Of a stretch of DNA of 64,000 nt, positions 46,557-55,925 are shown piece after piece. Source of the DNA: Bergeyella_A cardium (lineage in GTDB: Bacteria > Bacteroidota > Bacteroidia > Flavobacteriales > Weeksellaceae); NCBI RefSeq assembly GCF_030012605.2, contig NZ_CP114055.2, one strand, 5' to 3'. The position numbers and the translations under genes were made by a program. The first letter of the stretch is position 1; every line of letters begins with the position of its first letter. The notes under the pieces are model-generated. The model did no database searches, had not been told where the DNA came from, and was given only the letters and a program-made list of their open reading frames with translations.

Positions 46557-46790
46557 TTTGAAAAATATTTAAAAAATTACGCTACTCTTTTGATTTTCGC
46601 TTACTCAGCTACTCTTTTGTTTAAAGTTGATTTTCGCTTTCACATCCTCAACCTTGAAGGGGAGCCAGCCCGAATTTGGCGATTTCCTGTTTTATTAAAA
46701 ATTCATTTTTCTGAAGTCTTTTTAATTTTTTGTTAATCATCTTTGCCTTAATTCGTTACTAAATTAAAAAATTATTTTAAATAAATACAA

Positions 46791-46819
46791 AAAACCGCTC
46801 AAATTGATTGAACGGTTTT
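46791..46819 (-). terminator. Terminator after ftsY
   Basis: On the minus strand AAAACCGTTCAA pairs with TTGAGCGGTTTT (one G-U pair) across a short loop and is followed by TTGTATTT. The rest of the 286-base gap up to 46842 holds two copies of GCTACTCTTTTG (46581, 46608 region) and no gene. Confidence 0.7.
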
Positions 46820-46842
46820 AATATCTTATGGATTGAGGGAGA

Positions 46843-47799
46843 TTAGCCCCTTTTCTTGAAGAATGAATCTACGAATTCCTCACCATTAAAGAGCTGTAAG
46901 TCCTCCATCTTCTCACCCACACCGATATACTTGACAGGGATCTGAAACTGATCCGAAATCCCGATAACTACTCCTCCTTTTGCGGTACCATCGAGCTTGG
47001 TGATGGCAAGAGCACTGACTTCGGTGGCAGCTGTAAATTGCTTGGCTTGCTCAAAAGCATTCTGCCCAGTAGAGCCATCCAAGACGAGGAGAACCTCATT
47101 GGGGGCATCGGGGATGAGTTTTTGCATTACTCGTTTTATTTTGGAGAGCTCGTTCATTAGATTGACCTTGTTGTGAAGCCTCCCTGCAGTGTCTATGAGT
47201 ACGACATCTGCGTCTTGTGCTATGGCGGATTGCAGGGTATCAAAGGCGACAGATGCGGGGTCTGATCCCATCCCCTGTTTTACGATAGGCACGCCCACTC
47301 GCTCGCTCCATATTACCAATTGATCTACCGCTGCTGCTCGGAAAGTATCCGCGGCACCTAATACGACTTTCTTTCCCTGAGATTTAAACTGATGGGCGAG
47401 CTTGCCAATGGTAGTGGTCTTGCCGACACCATTCACGCCAACGACCATTATGACAAATGGCTTCTTGTTTTCGTCTATATTTCCCGTGTTGGAATGAGGA
47501 TTTTCTAACAGTAATGCCGATATTTCTTCTCTGAGGATGGCATCCAGCTCAGCAGTATTTACATACTTGTCTCTGGCTACGCGGTCTTCTATTTTTTCTA
47601 TAATCTTAATGGTGGTAGCAGCACCTACATCAGATGCGATAAGGATTTCTTCGAGGTTATCCAGCACCTCATCATCTACCTTTGACTTACCGATGACGGC
47701 TTTTGTCATCTTCTCAAAGAAACCCTGTCTGGATTTTTCCAAGCCTTTATCTAATGTATCCTTTTCTTCTTTTTTAAATATTTTCTTGAACCAACTCAT
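46843..47799 (-). CDS. ftsY: Signal recognition particle receptor FtsY
   Basis: 318 residues: a short acidic N-terminus (no long A domain) followed by the NG GTPase domain. G1 loop GVNGVGKTTTIGKLA, then AADTFRAAAVDQL, G3 DTAGRLHN, and G4 TKLDGTAKGG. It docks SRP-ribosome complexes at the membrane. It follows the rpmB-rpmG-DUF4295 cluster, the usual Bacteroidota order. A TATATTTG -7 element at 47835-47828 suggests its own promoter. Confidence 0.97.
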   Translation of the reverse strand: MSWFKKIFKKEEKDTLDKGLEKSRQGFFEKMTKAVIGKSKVDDEVLDNLEEILIASDVGAATTIKIIEKIEDRVARDKYVNTAELDAILREEISALLLENPHSNTGNIDENKKPFVIMVVGVNGVGKTTTIGKLAHQFKSQGKKVVLGAADTFRAAAVDQLVIWSERVGVPIVKQGMGSDPASVAFDTLQSAIAQDADVVLIDTAGRLHNKVNLMNELSKIKRVMQKLIPDAPNEVLLVLDGSTGQNAFEQAKQFTAATEVSALAITKLDGTAKGGVVIGISDQFQIPVKYIGVGEKMEDLQLFNGEEFVDSFFKKRG

Positions 47800-47943
47800 T
47801 TTTTAGAATTATGAATTAAAATGTATGCAAATATATGAAATTAACTAAGTTTTAGCAGTCTCCATTAAGATATTAGGAAAGCAGAAAGCCTACTCAAAAA
47901 TGAATAGGCTTTTATCTTTTTTGCTGTGTGTGTAGAGCAAATC

Positions 47944-48096
47944 TTATTTCTTTAAATAAGCATCTACTTCGTCAGCATTCACTACTTGCTCTTCAAAAAC
48001 ATAAGCTCCAGTTTTAGGAGACTTTACCATTTTTACTACTTTAGTCATTTTCTTAGACTGACCGCTTTGTAGGGTCGCTACTACTTTCTTTGCCAT
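47944..48096 (-). CDS. DUF4295 family small basic protein, possibly ribosomal protein bL38
   Basis: 50 residues, too short for most ORF callers: MAKKVVATLQSGQSKKMTKV, then VKMVKSPKTGAY and EEQVVNADEVDAYLKK, stop at 47944. Lys-rich N-terminal half. It lies 22 bases after rpmG in the conserved rpmB-rpmG-DUF4295-ftsY cluster. I recall that a Bacteroidota-specific ribosomal protein (bL38) has been assigned to this locus; that link is from memory. Confidence 0.88.
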   Translation of the reverse strand: MAKKVVATLQSGQSKKMTKVVKMVKSPKTGAYVFEEQVVNADEVDAYLKK

Positions 48097-48118
48097 AGTA
48101 AGTTATACTTTTATAAGA

Positions 48119-48301
48119 TTACTTAATTTCTTTGTGTACTGTATACTTTTTAAGAACTGGATTGAATTTTTTCAGTTCCAGTCTTTCAGTAGTATTCTTT
48201 TTATTTTTTGTGGTGATGTATCTGCTCATTCCTGGCAAACCACTTTCTTTATGCTCTGTACATTCAAGGATAACCTGAACTCTATTTCCTTTTTTTGCCA
48301 T
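48119..48301 (-). CDS. rpmG: 50S ribosomal protein L33
   Basis: 60 residues, matching the Bacteroidota L33 form: MAKKGNRVQVILECTEHKES, then GMSRYITTKNKKNTTERLEL and KKFNPVLKKYTVHKE. It lacks the zinc-binding CxxC pairs (C- type). 11 bases downstream of rpmB. Confidence 0.97.
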   Translation of the reverse strand: MAKKGNRVQVILECTEHKESGLPGMSRYITTKNKKNTTERLELKKFNPVLKKYTVHKEIK

Positions 48302-48312
48302 CTCTCCTTATA

Positions 48313-48549
48313 TTATTTAATAAATCCGTTTCTTGTTGCTCTTTCTACTGCTTCCTCAATACCTAATTTATTGATAATTCTCAATCCGTGAGCAGATACT
48401 TTTAAAGTAATGTGTTTATCTTGCTCTGGAAGGTAAAACTTCTTTTCCAATAAGTTGATTTCAAATCTTCTTTTGGTCTTGTTATTCGCGTGAGAAACAT
48501 GGTTCCCTACCATTGCACGCTTTCCTGTTATTTGGCAAATTCTTGACAT
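48313..48549 (-). CDS. rpmB: 50S ribosomal protein L28
   Basis: 78 residues. Starts MSRICQITGKRAMVGNHVSH, with ANNKTKRRFEINL and KVSAHGLRIINK. First gene of the rpmB-rpmG-DUF4295 cluster. The 225 bases upstream hold no recognisable gene. Confidence 0.97.
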   Translation of the reverse strand: MSRICQITGKRAMVGNHVSHANNKTKRRFEINLLEKKFYLPEQDKHITLKVSAHGLRIINKLGIEEAVERATRNGFIK

Positions 48550-48774
48550 ATCTCGATGTTCTTTATTTACTTATTCAATATTTGAGTGTGCAAAATAAAG
48601 AAGTTTTTTTTAGATAGGCAAATATTTTTTATTCAATTGTAGGATTTCATTTTAAAATTTATCTATTCAAATCGTGAGAAATCCTGTATTAAGCCTTATT
48701 TAACTAAAATGAAAAATCAATTTTCATTAAAAATGATGATATACAATATTAAATACTAAGGTAAATTTAGCTTA

Positions 48775-49359
48775 TCAGTTTCCAAATTCTTTTTGCCATT
48801 CTTCGGCGGCATCGGAGAGCTCGGAATAGAAGCTCTCCCCGTACTTACGGATAAGAGGTGTTTTTAGAAATTTATACACGGGCACCTGAAGCTCCTTTCC
48901 GAGAGTGCAGGCATCACTACACACCTCCCACTCGTGATAGTTGAGCGCCGTAAAGGAGGAATATTCAGTTACACGAATAGGATAAAGATGGCAGGAAATG
49001 GGTTTTTGCCAGTCTATAACCCCATCTTCGTACGCTTTTTCTATACCGCATTTGGTATAGCCTCGCTCATCATAGGTTACATAGGCACATTCGGCATTAT
49101 TAATTAAGGGGGTTACATATTCACCATCGGTGGGGTCTATTTCCCATTTGCCTTGTTTTTCTATCGCTTCAATCCCTTGTGGAGTGAGGTAGGGTTTTAT
49201 TTTATCATAAATATTTTCTAAGATTTGAGCTTCTTCCTTATCTAAGGGAGCTCCTGCATCTCCTTCTACACAACAAATGCCTTTACATTTGGAAAGGTTG
49301 CACACAAACTCTTCAGAAAAGATTTCCTCAGAGATTAATTTATCTTCTATTTGTATCAT
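48775..49359 (-). CDS. DUF3109 family Cys-rich protein
   Basis: 194 residues. It carries CNLSKCKGICCVEGD near residue 22, then ECAYVTYDERGYTKCGIEKAY, KPISCHLYPIR, and EVCSDACTLG, the Cys pattern of DUF3109 (related to YkgJ-type metal/Fe-S cluster proteins). Its function is unproven. Its start lies 3 bases after the stop of the upstream DUF6427-like gene, so they form an operon. Confidence 0.9.
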   Translation of the reverse strand: MIQIEDKLISEEIFSEEFVCNLSKCKGICCVEGDAGAPLDKEEAQILENIYDKIKPYLTPQGIEAIEKQGKWEIDPTDGEYVTPLINNAECAYVTYDERGYTKCGIEKAYEDGVIDWQKPISCHLYPIRVTEYSSFTALNYHEWEVCSDACTLGKELQVPVYKFLKTPLIRKYGESFYSELSDAAEEWQKEFGN

Positions 49360-49362
49360 TCT

Positions 49363-50262
49363 TTAATGTATATAAACTGCGATTTTAAATAAAATTAGAA
49401 ATATAATCACCATCCATAAGGAGAGTTCCTTCTGCCAATACTTTGGCATAAAATAAATGGCTCTACTGACAATCACCGCACACGGGAATACCATCAAAAG
49501 CAAATAGCCGTAATAATTCCCCATATAAAGCACAATAGAAACCGATTGAGCCACTGTAAAGAGGAGTATAAATGTGTATTTAAACTTACTGATGGGGCTT
49601 TTTTCATTAAAATAAAAAAAATGTTGCGCAATGCCATACATCATTAATAAACCTATGGGAATGAGATAAAGCAATGGCTGTATATTCTGAGCCATCTTAA
49701 AATCTCCAAAAGGGAAATAAGCATCATCCCAAGCATTATAGTGCAGGAAAAATACAATACTGAAATAGAACAAGGCTATCAGCAGCATTCCGAAAAACAG
49801 CCTGAATAAATTGAGCAGTATCCGCCCTGAAGTTCCTATAATATGTATTATAACAAACAGAACCAGCGCCCAAGTAGCTGGCAGGAAAATAAAATTCACC
49901 GCCAGTATAGAGCCTATGAGCATATAGGAACTCTTCCTTAGGGTGTCATTTGTGCTTGTGAGAATGAGCAATACAAAAGAGCTCACAAAGAGGGAAATAG
50001 CAACCCCAATATTCAGACCGCCAGAGTAAAGCGCAAAGGCTAAAAAAGTATATAAAAAAAGGGGGATATGGGTTTGGTAAGTAAGATTGACTTTATTAAA
50101 AAGAAAATATCCGAGAGCGATACCCGCAAAAGTAAAGACAGCGGATATAATATTTAAAACACTAAAATTAAAGGCATTAAATGTTATTACTATGGTGAGC
50201 AAAAAAAATAAATAGACGGGTATAGAAAAAATATTGCTCTCCTTTGAAAGTAATCTGAACAT
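49363..50262 (-). CDS. DUF6427-like polytopic membrane protein
   Basis: 299 residues with about nine hydrophobic segments and almost no large loops (for example VYLFFLLTIVITFNAF, SLFVSSFVLLILTST, ATWALVLFVIIHIIG). Family by position: in flavobacteria this protein lies beside a small DUF6341-like gene, a glycosyltransferase and a DUF3109 gene, as here. Function unknown. It is divergent from the 50305 gene across a gap of only 42 bases. Confidence 0.75.
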   Translation of the reverse strand: MFRLLSKESNIFSIPVYLFFLLTIVITFNAFNFSVLNIISAVFTFAGIALGYFLFNKVNLTYQTHIPLFLYTFLAFALYSGGLNIGVAISLFVSSFVLLILTSTNDTLRKSSYMLIGSILAVNFIFLPATWALVLFVIIHIIGTSGRILLNLFRLFFGMLLIALFYFSIVFFLHYNAWDDAYFPFGDFKMAQNIQPLLYLIPIGLLMMYGIAQHFFYFNEKSPISKFKYTFILLFTVAQSVSIVLYMGNYYGYLLLMVFPCAVIVSRAIYFMPKYWQKELSLWMVIIFLILFKIAVYIH

Positions 50263-50304
50263 TTTTTTATATTTTTGTGCAAATTTAATATTAAAAACAA
50301 AACA

Positions 50305-50541
50305 ATGACGAGTTTTTGGTTATTCTTAAGTAAGTCTTTTGTATGGTCGTTTCAGTTTTATGATTACGCAGGGAATGTATTAAACTGGATATTATTTTCG
50401 GTGGCGTGTATCTTGTTTATCAACTGGTGCTATGTATTGGTTGTAAAGCTGGGAGTGAATAAAGACAAGGAGTATTACTCCCCTACGGAAGGTAAATTCC
50501 CGTACTATGATCCTAAAATCTATAAAAGAAAAGAAGACTAA
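50305..50541 (+). CDS. Small DUF6341-like membrane protein
   Basis: 78 residues from ATG 50305 (MTSFWLFLSKSFVWSFQFYD); the in-frame TTG at 50275 overlaps a TATTTTTG -7 element (50270-50277). One membrane segment (about residues 26-45, VLNWILFSVACILFINWCYV) and a charged C-terminus ending YYDPKIYKRKED. The family name is inferred from size and neighbourhood. Confidence 0.75.
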   Translation: MTSFWLFLSKSFVWSFQFYDYAGNVLNWILFSVACILFINWCYVLVVKLGVNKDKEYYSPTEGKFPYYDPKIYKRKED

Positions 50542-50570
50542 GGGTTAATTAATTGATAACACATTATAGA

Positions 50571-50602
50571 AAGCCGTATCCTGAGTAGAAACGGCTTTTT
50601 AT
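50571..50602 (+). terminator. Terminator after the DUF6341-like gene
   Basis: AAGCCGT (50571-50577) pairs with ACGGCTT (50591-50597), followed by TTT. Confidence 0.7.
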
Positions 50603-50619
50603 TTATACCTTATAGAGAG

Positions 50620-51378
50620 ATGCCAGAAATTTCTATTATTACACCGTGCTATAATTCTTCAAAATACTTGGAGGAGACGATACAGTCTGTCCTTAACCAA
50701 AGTTTTACAGACTGGGAGTGGGTGATTACCGATGATTGCTCGCAGGATAAGTCAATTGAAATCATTGAGAGGCATAATGACCCAAGGATAAAGCTCATTA
50801 AAGCAGAGAAAAACGGCGGCGCAGGCTATGCGAGGAATCTTTCATTGAGTGAAGCGAAGGGGAGGTACATTACCTTCCTTGATGCTGATGATGTTTGGAC
50901 GCCCAACTTCTTAGAGGAAATGCTCAACTTTATGAAAAGGGAAAATGCAGAGCTCGCCTACTCTAATTATGCGAGGTGCAATGAAAAATTAGTCCCGAAA
51001 TTGGGAGATTTTAAAGCGGATAAGGTGGTTACATTTGGTAATCTTTTGAAGACTTGCAGGCTTTCACTCCTGAGCTCTATGTATGATTCTGAAAGGGTGG
51101 GCAAGGAATATTTCCCAGAAGGGAATAAGAGGGAAGACCATACGATGTGGCTCAATCTGCTGAAAAAAATCCCGAAAGGACTACCACTGCCAAAGACAAT
51201 GGCAAAGTATAGGATGCTACCGACAAGCGTATCGCGAAAAAAATCGGAGATTATAAAAGACCAATACTTGGTATATAGAGATTTTATGGGCTTCTCTGTA
51301 TTAAAATCGCTGTACTATACAGCACATTGGGCACTTAATGGATTTATAAAATACTCCAAATTCTTTAACCCCCTCTAA
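50620..51378 (+). CDS. Glycosyltransferase family 2
   Basis: 252 residues. GT-A fold start ISIITPCYNSSKYLEETI, then NGGAGYARNLSLSEAKG and the metal-binding LDADDVW (residues ~89-95); the later EDHTMWLNLLKKI matches the 'ED..lwl.l' catalytic helix of small enzymes that decorate LPS or surface glycans. It has no membrane segment. It lies near waaA, which converges on it, fitting an envelope-sugar role; acceptor unknown. Confidence 0.92.
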   Translation: MPEISIITPCYNSSKYLEETIQSVLNQSFTDWEWVITDDCSQDKSIEIIERHNDPRIKLIKAEKNGGAGYARNLSLSEAKGRYITFLDADDVWTPNFLEEMLNFMKRENAELAYSNYARCNEKLVPKLGDFKADKVVTFGNLLKTCRLSLLSSMYDSERVGKEYFPEGNKREDHTMWLNLLKKIPKGLPLPKTMAKYRMLPTSVSRKKSEIIKDQYLVYRDFMGFSVLKSLYYTAHWALNGFIKYSKFFNPL

Positions 51379-51400
51379 GGGTCAGAGACCCTTTCTTTAT
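51377..51400 (+). terminator. Terminator after the glycosyltransferase gene
   Basis: AAGGGTC-AGA-GACCCTT (51377-51393) followed by TCTTTATT; a second similar stem (GGGGTAGAGACCC) lies at ~51413-51425 before TTTT. Confidence 0.7.
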
Positions 51401-51560
51401 TAAATAAGGAGGAGGGGTAGAGACCCTTTTATTACTTTTTTACTATTAATTAAGGGCAGGAGCAGTTTTTATTTAAATAACTGATATTAAATAGATTGAG
51501 CATTTTTCAATTTTTATAGTTGATGATTGATTTTTTATAGCGTATTTTTTATTTTTACTA

Positions 51561-51706
51561 GTTGCAGCGCTAATCTTAGCATTGATTTATTGATTTAGAT
51601 AGTTGCAGAGGCATTTTTACCCATTGCAGAGGCGTTTTTACCCGTTGCATTGGCATTTTTGAGCGTTACATTCGTATTTTTATACATTACATCGATATTT
51701 TTTAGT
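51561..51706. repeat. 21-bp degenerate tandem array
   Basis: Units begin at 51602, 51623, 51644, 51665 and 51686, exactly 21 bases apart, of the form RTTRCAKNGGCATTTTTACCC and decaying rightward. A further GTTGCAG start lies at 51561. The array lies in the 391-base gap between the converging glycosyltransferase and waaA genes; no open frame spans it. Confidence 0.8.
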
Positions 51707-51769
51707 CCGTTTTATTGAATTTTTCGTAATAAAGAAAGCTGATGGCTGATGGTTTTTAGCGGCTAGCTA

Positions 51770-53017
51770 TTAGCGGAGTGGATTTTGGCTAATGATATGG
51801 CTAATATGCTCGGTAGCATTGGGCTGAGAGGCGATAAAAGCGCTGGATTTATCGGACATCTGGCGGATAAGTTGGGGATTTTGAATAAGATGAGAGAGGA
51901 AGGCAATTGTTTGGTTTTCATCTTTAAAAGACTGGGCACCACCGATGGAAATAAGGGCATCGGCTTCTGGATTTTTACGATAATGATTACCGAAGAGGAC
52001 AGGCATACCAAAAGTGGTCGCCTCGAGGATGTTATGGAGCCCCGCAGAGTGAAAACCACCGCCTACGAGGGCAATGTCGGCATAGGAATAGAGCTTTGAG
52101 AGGATGCCGATAGAGTCTATGATAAGCACGGAATAGTCGCTAATCTTCTGCTGGTTTTGAGGCGCTTTACTGTAGAGCAAAGCCTGCGGGAAAAGAGATT
52201 TCAAGGGCTCAAGCCTTTTAAGGGAATGAGGGGCGATGATGATTTTCACCTTCGGATGAAGGGAGGATATTGCCTTGGCGATTTTTTCCTCCGCCTGCCA
52301 GGAACTGCCGAAAATAAGGAGGGGTTTAGCGTCTTTAAATTCATCTATAAGAGGAAGGGTGTTGTCTCTGCTGAGGATTTGCTTGACCCGATCAAAGCGG
52401 GTATCGCCAGAGACGGAGGACTGAAGGAGCCCGATGCTTTTAGCCAAGTGCTCGGAGTCTTGATTTTGATGAAAAATCCAATTGATATTTCGTTTTAGGT
52501 TTGATACGAACCCATTACCCAAACCTCTTTTAAAGAAAATCTGCTTAGGGTAAAAATAGGCGGAGATGATGAAGAGCTTAGCATTGCGCTTTTTTAATTC
52601 ATCGAAGAGATGGTACCAGTAATCGTATTTAACGGTAAAGAAAATATCCGTAGTGAATAGAGAAAGGAAGCGCTTTAGGTTTTTCTTTTTATCAAGAGGC
52701 AGGTAGCAGACGACATCTGCGATATTGGGCTTATTTGCGACATTCTCATAACCCGAAGGCGAAAAAAAAGTAATGAGGATTTTATGCTGAGGGTGGGTTT
52801 GTTTTAATCTTTCTAATACAGGGAGCCCTTGTTCATACTCGCCTAAACTGGCAGCGTGCATCCAAATAACCTTATCGTGAGGGGAGAGTTTTTGTTTTAT
52901 TTTTTGCTCAGATTCTTTTCTTCCGAGCCAGCCTTTTCTAATCTTAGCATTAAAAAGGGAGCCAAGCCTCATCCCGAAAGAGAGCAGAGAAATAAATATG
53001 TCGTAAAAAAAATACAT
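51770..53017 (-). CDS. waaA: 3-deoxy-D-manno-octulosonic acid (Kdo) transferase
   Basis: 415 residues. N-terminal membrane anchor (MYFFYDIFISLLSFGMRLGS), then the GT30 motif VIWMHAASLGEYEQGLPVL with its conserved Glu, VSGDTRFDRV, FGSSWQAEE, and the GGGFHSAGLHNILEATTFGMPVLFG donor-binding C-terminus (given in part: GGFHSAGLHNILEA). It attaches Kdo to lipid A. Its start is 4 bases after the stop of the HU-domain gene, so pgi, HU and waaA form one unit. Confidence 0.94.
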   Translation of the reverse strand: MYFFYDIFISLLSFGMRLGSLFNAKIRKGWLGRKESEQKIKQKLSPHDKVIWMHAASLGEYEQGLPVLERLKQTHPQHKILITFFSPSGYENVANKPNIADVVCYLPLDKKKNLKRFLSLFTTDIFFTVKYDYWYHLFDELKKRNAKLFIISAYFYPKQIFFKRGLGNGFVSNLKRNINWIFHQNQDSEHLAKSIGLLQSSVSGDTRFDRVKQILSRDNTLPLIDEFKDAKPLLIFGSSWQAEEKIAKAISSLHPKVKIIIAPHSLKRLEPLKSLFPQALLYSKAPQNQQKISDYSVLIIDSIGILSKLYSYADIALVGGGFHSAGLHNILEATTFGMPVLFGNHYRKNPEADALISIGGAQSFKDENQTIAFLSHLIQNPQLIRQMSDKSSAFIASQPNATEHISHIISQNPLR

Positions 53018-53021
53018 TTAA

Positions 53022-53744
53022 TTAATTAGGATAAGAGCTGGGTAGGGCTTGTTCTTTATTAACATCAATCAGCGTATCTATTATCGGTTTTGGAACCTCT
53101 TCTGAGGCTTTTTCTGGTGCTTCTTCTTTGTCTTCGATGGAGTGCGTACCTTTCTTCACCGAGATATCATTGAGGGATTTATCTCCTGAAAACTTGGTTG
53201 CAAAGAGTAGTCCTGCACCGATAAGCCCACAGAGCGGAATGAGCACAAGGAATATCCAAAGGATGGCTTTATTCAGCTTGTCATCTGAACCTCGCTCGGT
53301 AGAAGAGGAATGGGCGCTCTGCTTTTGTAGAGGGCTTAGGCTTATCATCTCTAAACCGAAATAGTCTGGTGATAAATCATCAAGCCGCTCACCAGAGAAA
53401 GAGAGCTGCTTGTGGTCATCAAAGGAAAAATGCCCAATGGAGTCTATTGTAAAGTCTTCGTTGTGCTCCAAGAGGGTATTCCAATGACTTACCTGCTGCT
53501 GTATGAATTGATAGACTTCATCAAATGCCAAAGACTCCTTATCGAGGATGGACAGGGTGAAGCCTTCATCGGAAGTATGTACATCAGCGTGGAAGAAAAT
53601 CTCCTTTGCTGGAGGTAGGATATTCTCATTATTACGAATAACTTTTGCGGTGGAATCTTTCAGGAAGAAAGTTCCGAAACCTTTAATGGCAACCTTGTGA
53701 TTTGCCTTAAGCTCATCTAATATGTAGTGTGTAAAGTTTTCCAT
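53022..53744 (-). CDS. HU/CCDC81-like domain protein with one membrane segment
   Basis: 240 residues. The N-terminal ~130 residues resemble the tandem HU-CCDC81 bacterial domains (YILDELKANHKVAIKGFGTFFLKD, quoted in part: HKVAIKGFGTFFLKD; later FTIDSIGHFSFDD). There is a membrane segment at ~163-187 (ILWIFLVLIPLCGLIGAGLLF) and a Pro/Glu-rich periplasmic tail. Related proteins often end in a peptidoglycan-binding SPOR domain; none is seen here. Between pgi (6-base gap) and waaA (4-base gap). Confidence 0.78.
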   Translation of the reverse strand: MENFTHYILDELKANHKVAIKGFGTFFLKDSTAKVIRNNENILPPAKEIFFHADVHTSDEGFTLSILDKESLAFDEVYQFIQQQVSHWNTLLEHNEDFTIDSIGHFSFDDHKQLSFSGERLDDLSPDYFGLEMISLSPLQKQSAHSSSTERGSDDKLNKAILWIFLVLIPLCGLIGAGLLFATKFSGDKSLNDISVKKGTHSIEDKEEAPEKASEEVPKPIIDTLIDVNKEQALPSSYPN

Positions 53745-53750
53745 AATCTG

Positions 53751-55391
53751 CTATCTGTTTTCTTTATAATAATTGATAAGTCCATTAGTTGATGAATCGT
53801 GGGAGGAGATTTTGGCTGTACTTTCTAACTCTGGGAGAATCTTGCCTGCTAAAACTTTCCCGAGCTCTACACCAAACTGGTCAAAGCTAAAGACATTCCA
53901 GATGACGCCCTGCACAAAAATCTTATGCTCATAAAGGGCAATAAGCTGCCCTAGTGAAAACGGTGTAAGCTCATCTATAAGGATGGAATTGGTAGGGGTA
54001 TTCCCTTGGAAGACCTTATAATTTAAGAGCCTTTCGATCTCGGTTATGGGCTTCCCTGTTTGCTGAAGCTCATCTAAGGCTTCTTCTTCGGTTTTACCAA
54101 AAGCGAGTGCTTCGGTCTGTGCGAAGAAATTTGCCAAGAGCTTTTCTTGATGGTCAGACACCTTATTACAAGGCCTTACAAAAGCGATAAAATCAGAAGG
54201 AATGAGCTCTGTACCTTGGTGGATTAATTGATAAAAAGCGTGCTGACCATTAGTGCCTGGCTCTCCCCAAATAATCGCCCCCGTTTCATAATCTATAAAG
54301 TTGGCGTTTCTATCTACGCACTTGCCATTACTCTCCATATCTGCCTGCTGGAGATAGGCAGGGAAGCGGTCGAGGTATTGTGAATAAGGGAGTACAGCAT
54401 AAGAACTCGCTCCAAAGAAGTTTCTGTACCACACACCGAGAAGCGCCATTAGCACAGGTACATTTTCAGAGAAATCAGCAGTTTGGAAGTGGGTATCTGT
54501 TTCATTAGCCCCCATTAGAAGCTGCTCAAAATTAGGATAACCTATCGCTAAAACAATACTAAGCCCAATGGCTGACCAAAGTGAATAGCGACCACCAACC
54601 CAGTCCCAAAACTCAAAAGTATTCTCTTCCAATATGCCAAAGCTCTTCACTGCCTCTATATTGGTAGAAAGAGCTACGAAATGCTTAGCGATATCCGCTT
54701 CTGAGCCCACCTTCAAAAACCATTTTTTAGCGGTATGGGCATTGGTCATTGTCTCTTGGGTGGTAAAGGTTTTAGAGGCAATAATGAATAGCGTAGTTTC
54801 TGGGGTTAAGTTTTTAAGCACCTCTGCGGAGTGGTTGCCATCTATATTGGAGATAAAATGTAGATTGAGCCTCGTTTTAAAATGTTTAAGAGCTGAGCAA
54901 ACCATTACTGGGCCGAGGTCTGAGCCTCCAATTCCGATATTGACTACATCGGTAATCTCCTTTCCTGAAAAGCCTTTGTGCTCCCCAGAAATCACCCTTT
55001 CGGAGAAAGTTTTCATCTGCAGGAGCACTCTTTTTATATCTTCTCTTATATTTTTCCCATCGACTAAAATCTCTCGGCAAGAGAAATCCCGAAGTGCTGT
55101 ATGAAGCACTGCCCTACCCTCTGTCTCATTGATTTTATCCCCAGAAAACAGCTTCTCAATAGCTTCTTTTAGCTGTACTTCTTCTGCCAGTTGGAGGAGG
55201 AGCTCCCTCGCCTCTTCATTGATTAAGTTCTTTGAATAATCAAAGAGATAGCCTTGTCTTTTAATAGAAAAATCACTGAAACGCTTAGGGTTTTCAGCGA
55301 ATAAAGTTCTCAAATCGAAATCATAATTCTGAAAGAGCGCGTCCAATGCTCTCCAGCTTTGTGTATGTACAGGGTTTATTTTAGGCAACAT
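53751..55391 (-). CDS. pgi: Glucose-6-phosphate isomerase
   Basis: 546 residues from ATG 55391 (MLPKINPVHTQSW). The longest frame adds 27 codons, but a TAGATTTG -7 element (55419-55412) falls inside that extension, so the internal ATG is chosen. Isomerises glucose 6-phosphate and fructose 6-phosphate. Seen are VNIGIGGSDLGPVMV, the family signature SKTFTTQETMTNA and GEPGTNGQHAFYQLIHQG. First gene of the pgi-HU-waaA unit. Confidence 0.96.
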   Translation of the reverse strand: MLPKINPVHTQSWRALDALFQNYDFDLRTLFAENPKRFSDFSIKRQGYLFDYSKNLINEEARELLLQLAEEVQLKEAIEKLFSGDKINETEGRAVLHTALRDFSCREILVDGKNIREDIKRVLLQMKTFSERVISGEHKGFSGKEITDVVNIGIGGSDLGPVMVCSALKHFKTRLNLHFISNIDGNHSAEVLKNLTPETTLFIIASKTFTTQETMTNAHTAKKWFLKVGSEADIAKHFVALSTNIEAVKSFGILEENTFEFWDWVGGRYSLWSAIGLSIVLAIGYPNFEQLLMGANETDTHFQTADFSENVPVLMALLGVWYRNFFGASSYAVLPYSQYLDRFPAYLQQADMESNGKCVDRNANFIDYETGAIIWGEPGTNGQHAFYQLIHQGTELIPSDFIAFVRPCNKVSDHQEKLLANFFAQTEALAFGKTEEEALDELQQTGKPITEIERLLNYKVFQGNTPTNSILIDELTPFSLGQLIALYEHKIFVQGVIWNVFSFDQFGVELGKVLAGKILPELESTAKISSHDSSTNGLINYYKENR

Positions 55392-55571
55392 CTGCTCGGT
55401 TTTTAATGACGCAAATCTACGGAAAGTTAATAAATGACAGGCTTCCCTCTCTAAATTCAACTTTTCAAACAACGAATATTGCCTTCTCGATTAATATCTA
55501 TATAGAAAACAAAAATAAAACTGCAACAGACTATGCCTATCGCAGTTTAATGATATGATATAATAATATTT

Positions 55572-55766
55572 TTACCTCACAGAGAAATATTCTACGCCGT
55601 GTTGGCTTTCGGCATTCAGAATATCAGTCTCAAAGAGTCTGAACTCATCTTCCTGCTTCTTTTTGGATTTGCGTTTCTTCAACTTTTTTATCGTGTAGAG
55701 AAATGCCAGTATACTAAAAATTCCTATACCCCCTGCTAATACTATATTTTTGCTCAACTTCTCCAT
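55572..55766 (-). CDS. Small single-pass membrane protein, function unknown
   Basis: 64 residues from ATG 55766 (MEKLSKNIVLAGGIGIFSIL). One membrane segment (residues ~8-26), followed by a Lys-rich stop-transfer stretch (KKLKKRKSKKKQ) and a short acidic tail. The longer frame to TTG 55790 is rejected because that TTG lies in a promoter-like TATTTTG. No family known. Confidence 0.6.
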   Translation of the reverse strand: MEKLSKNIVLAGGIGIFSILAFLYTIKKLKKRKSKKKQEDEFRLFETDILNAESQHGVEYFSVR

Positions 55767-55925
55767 TGATATTAAATTTTGGAATCTCAAAATACAAATA
55801 CCATTCCTTAAAAGGATTATTTTTTATTAAACTTTGTTAATTATTCAATAGCAATCGTTAATTGAACAGATTTTTCGAGTAAAAATGAGTTTTCACTTTA
55901 TGCACTTTATTTTGTAAAAAGAATA

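Noticed and set aside
46581..46630. Two copies of GCTACTCTTTTG in the ftsY-lipoprotein gap as a regulatory repeat
   Set aside because: Only two short copies, no palindrome, and no clear relation to a promoter.
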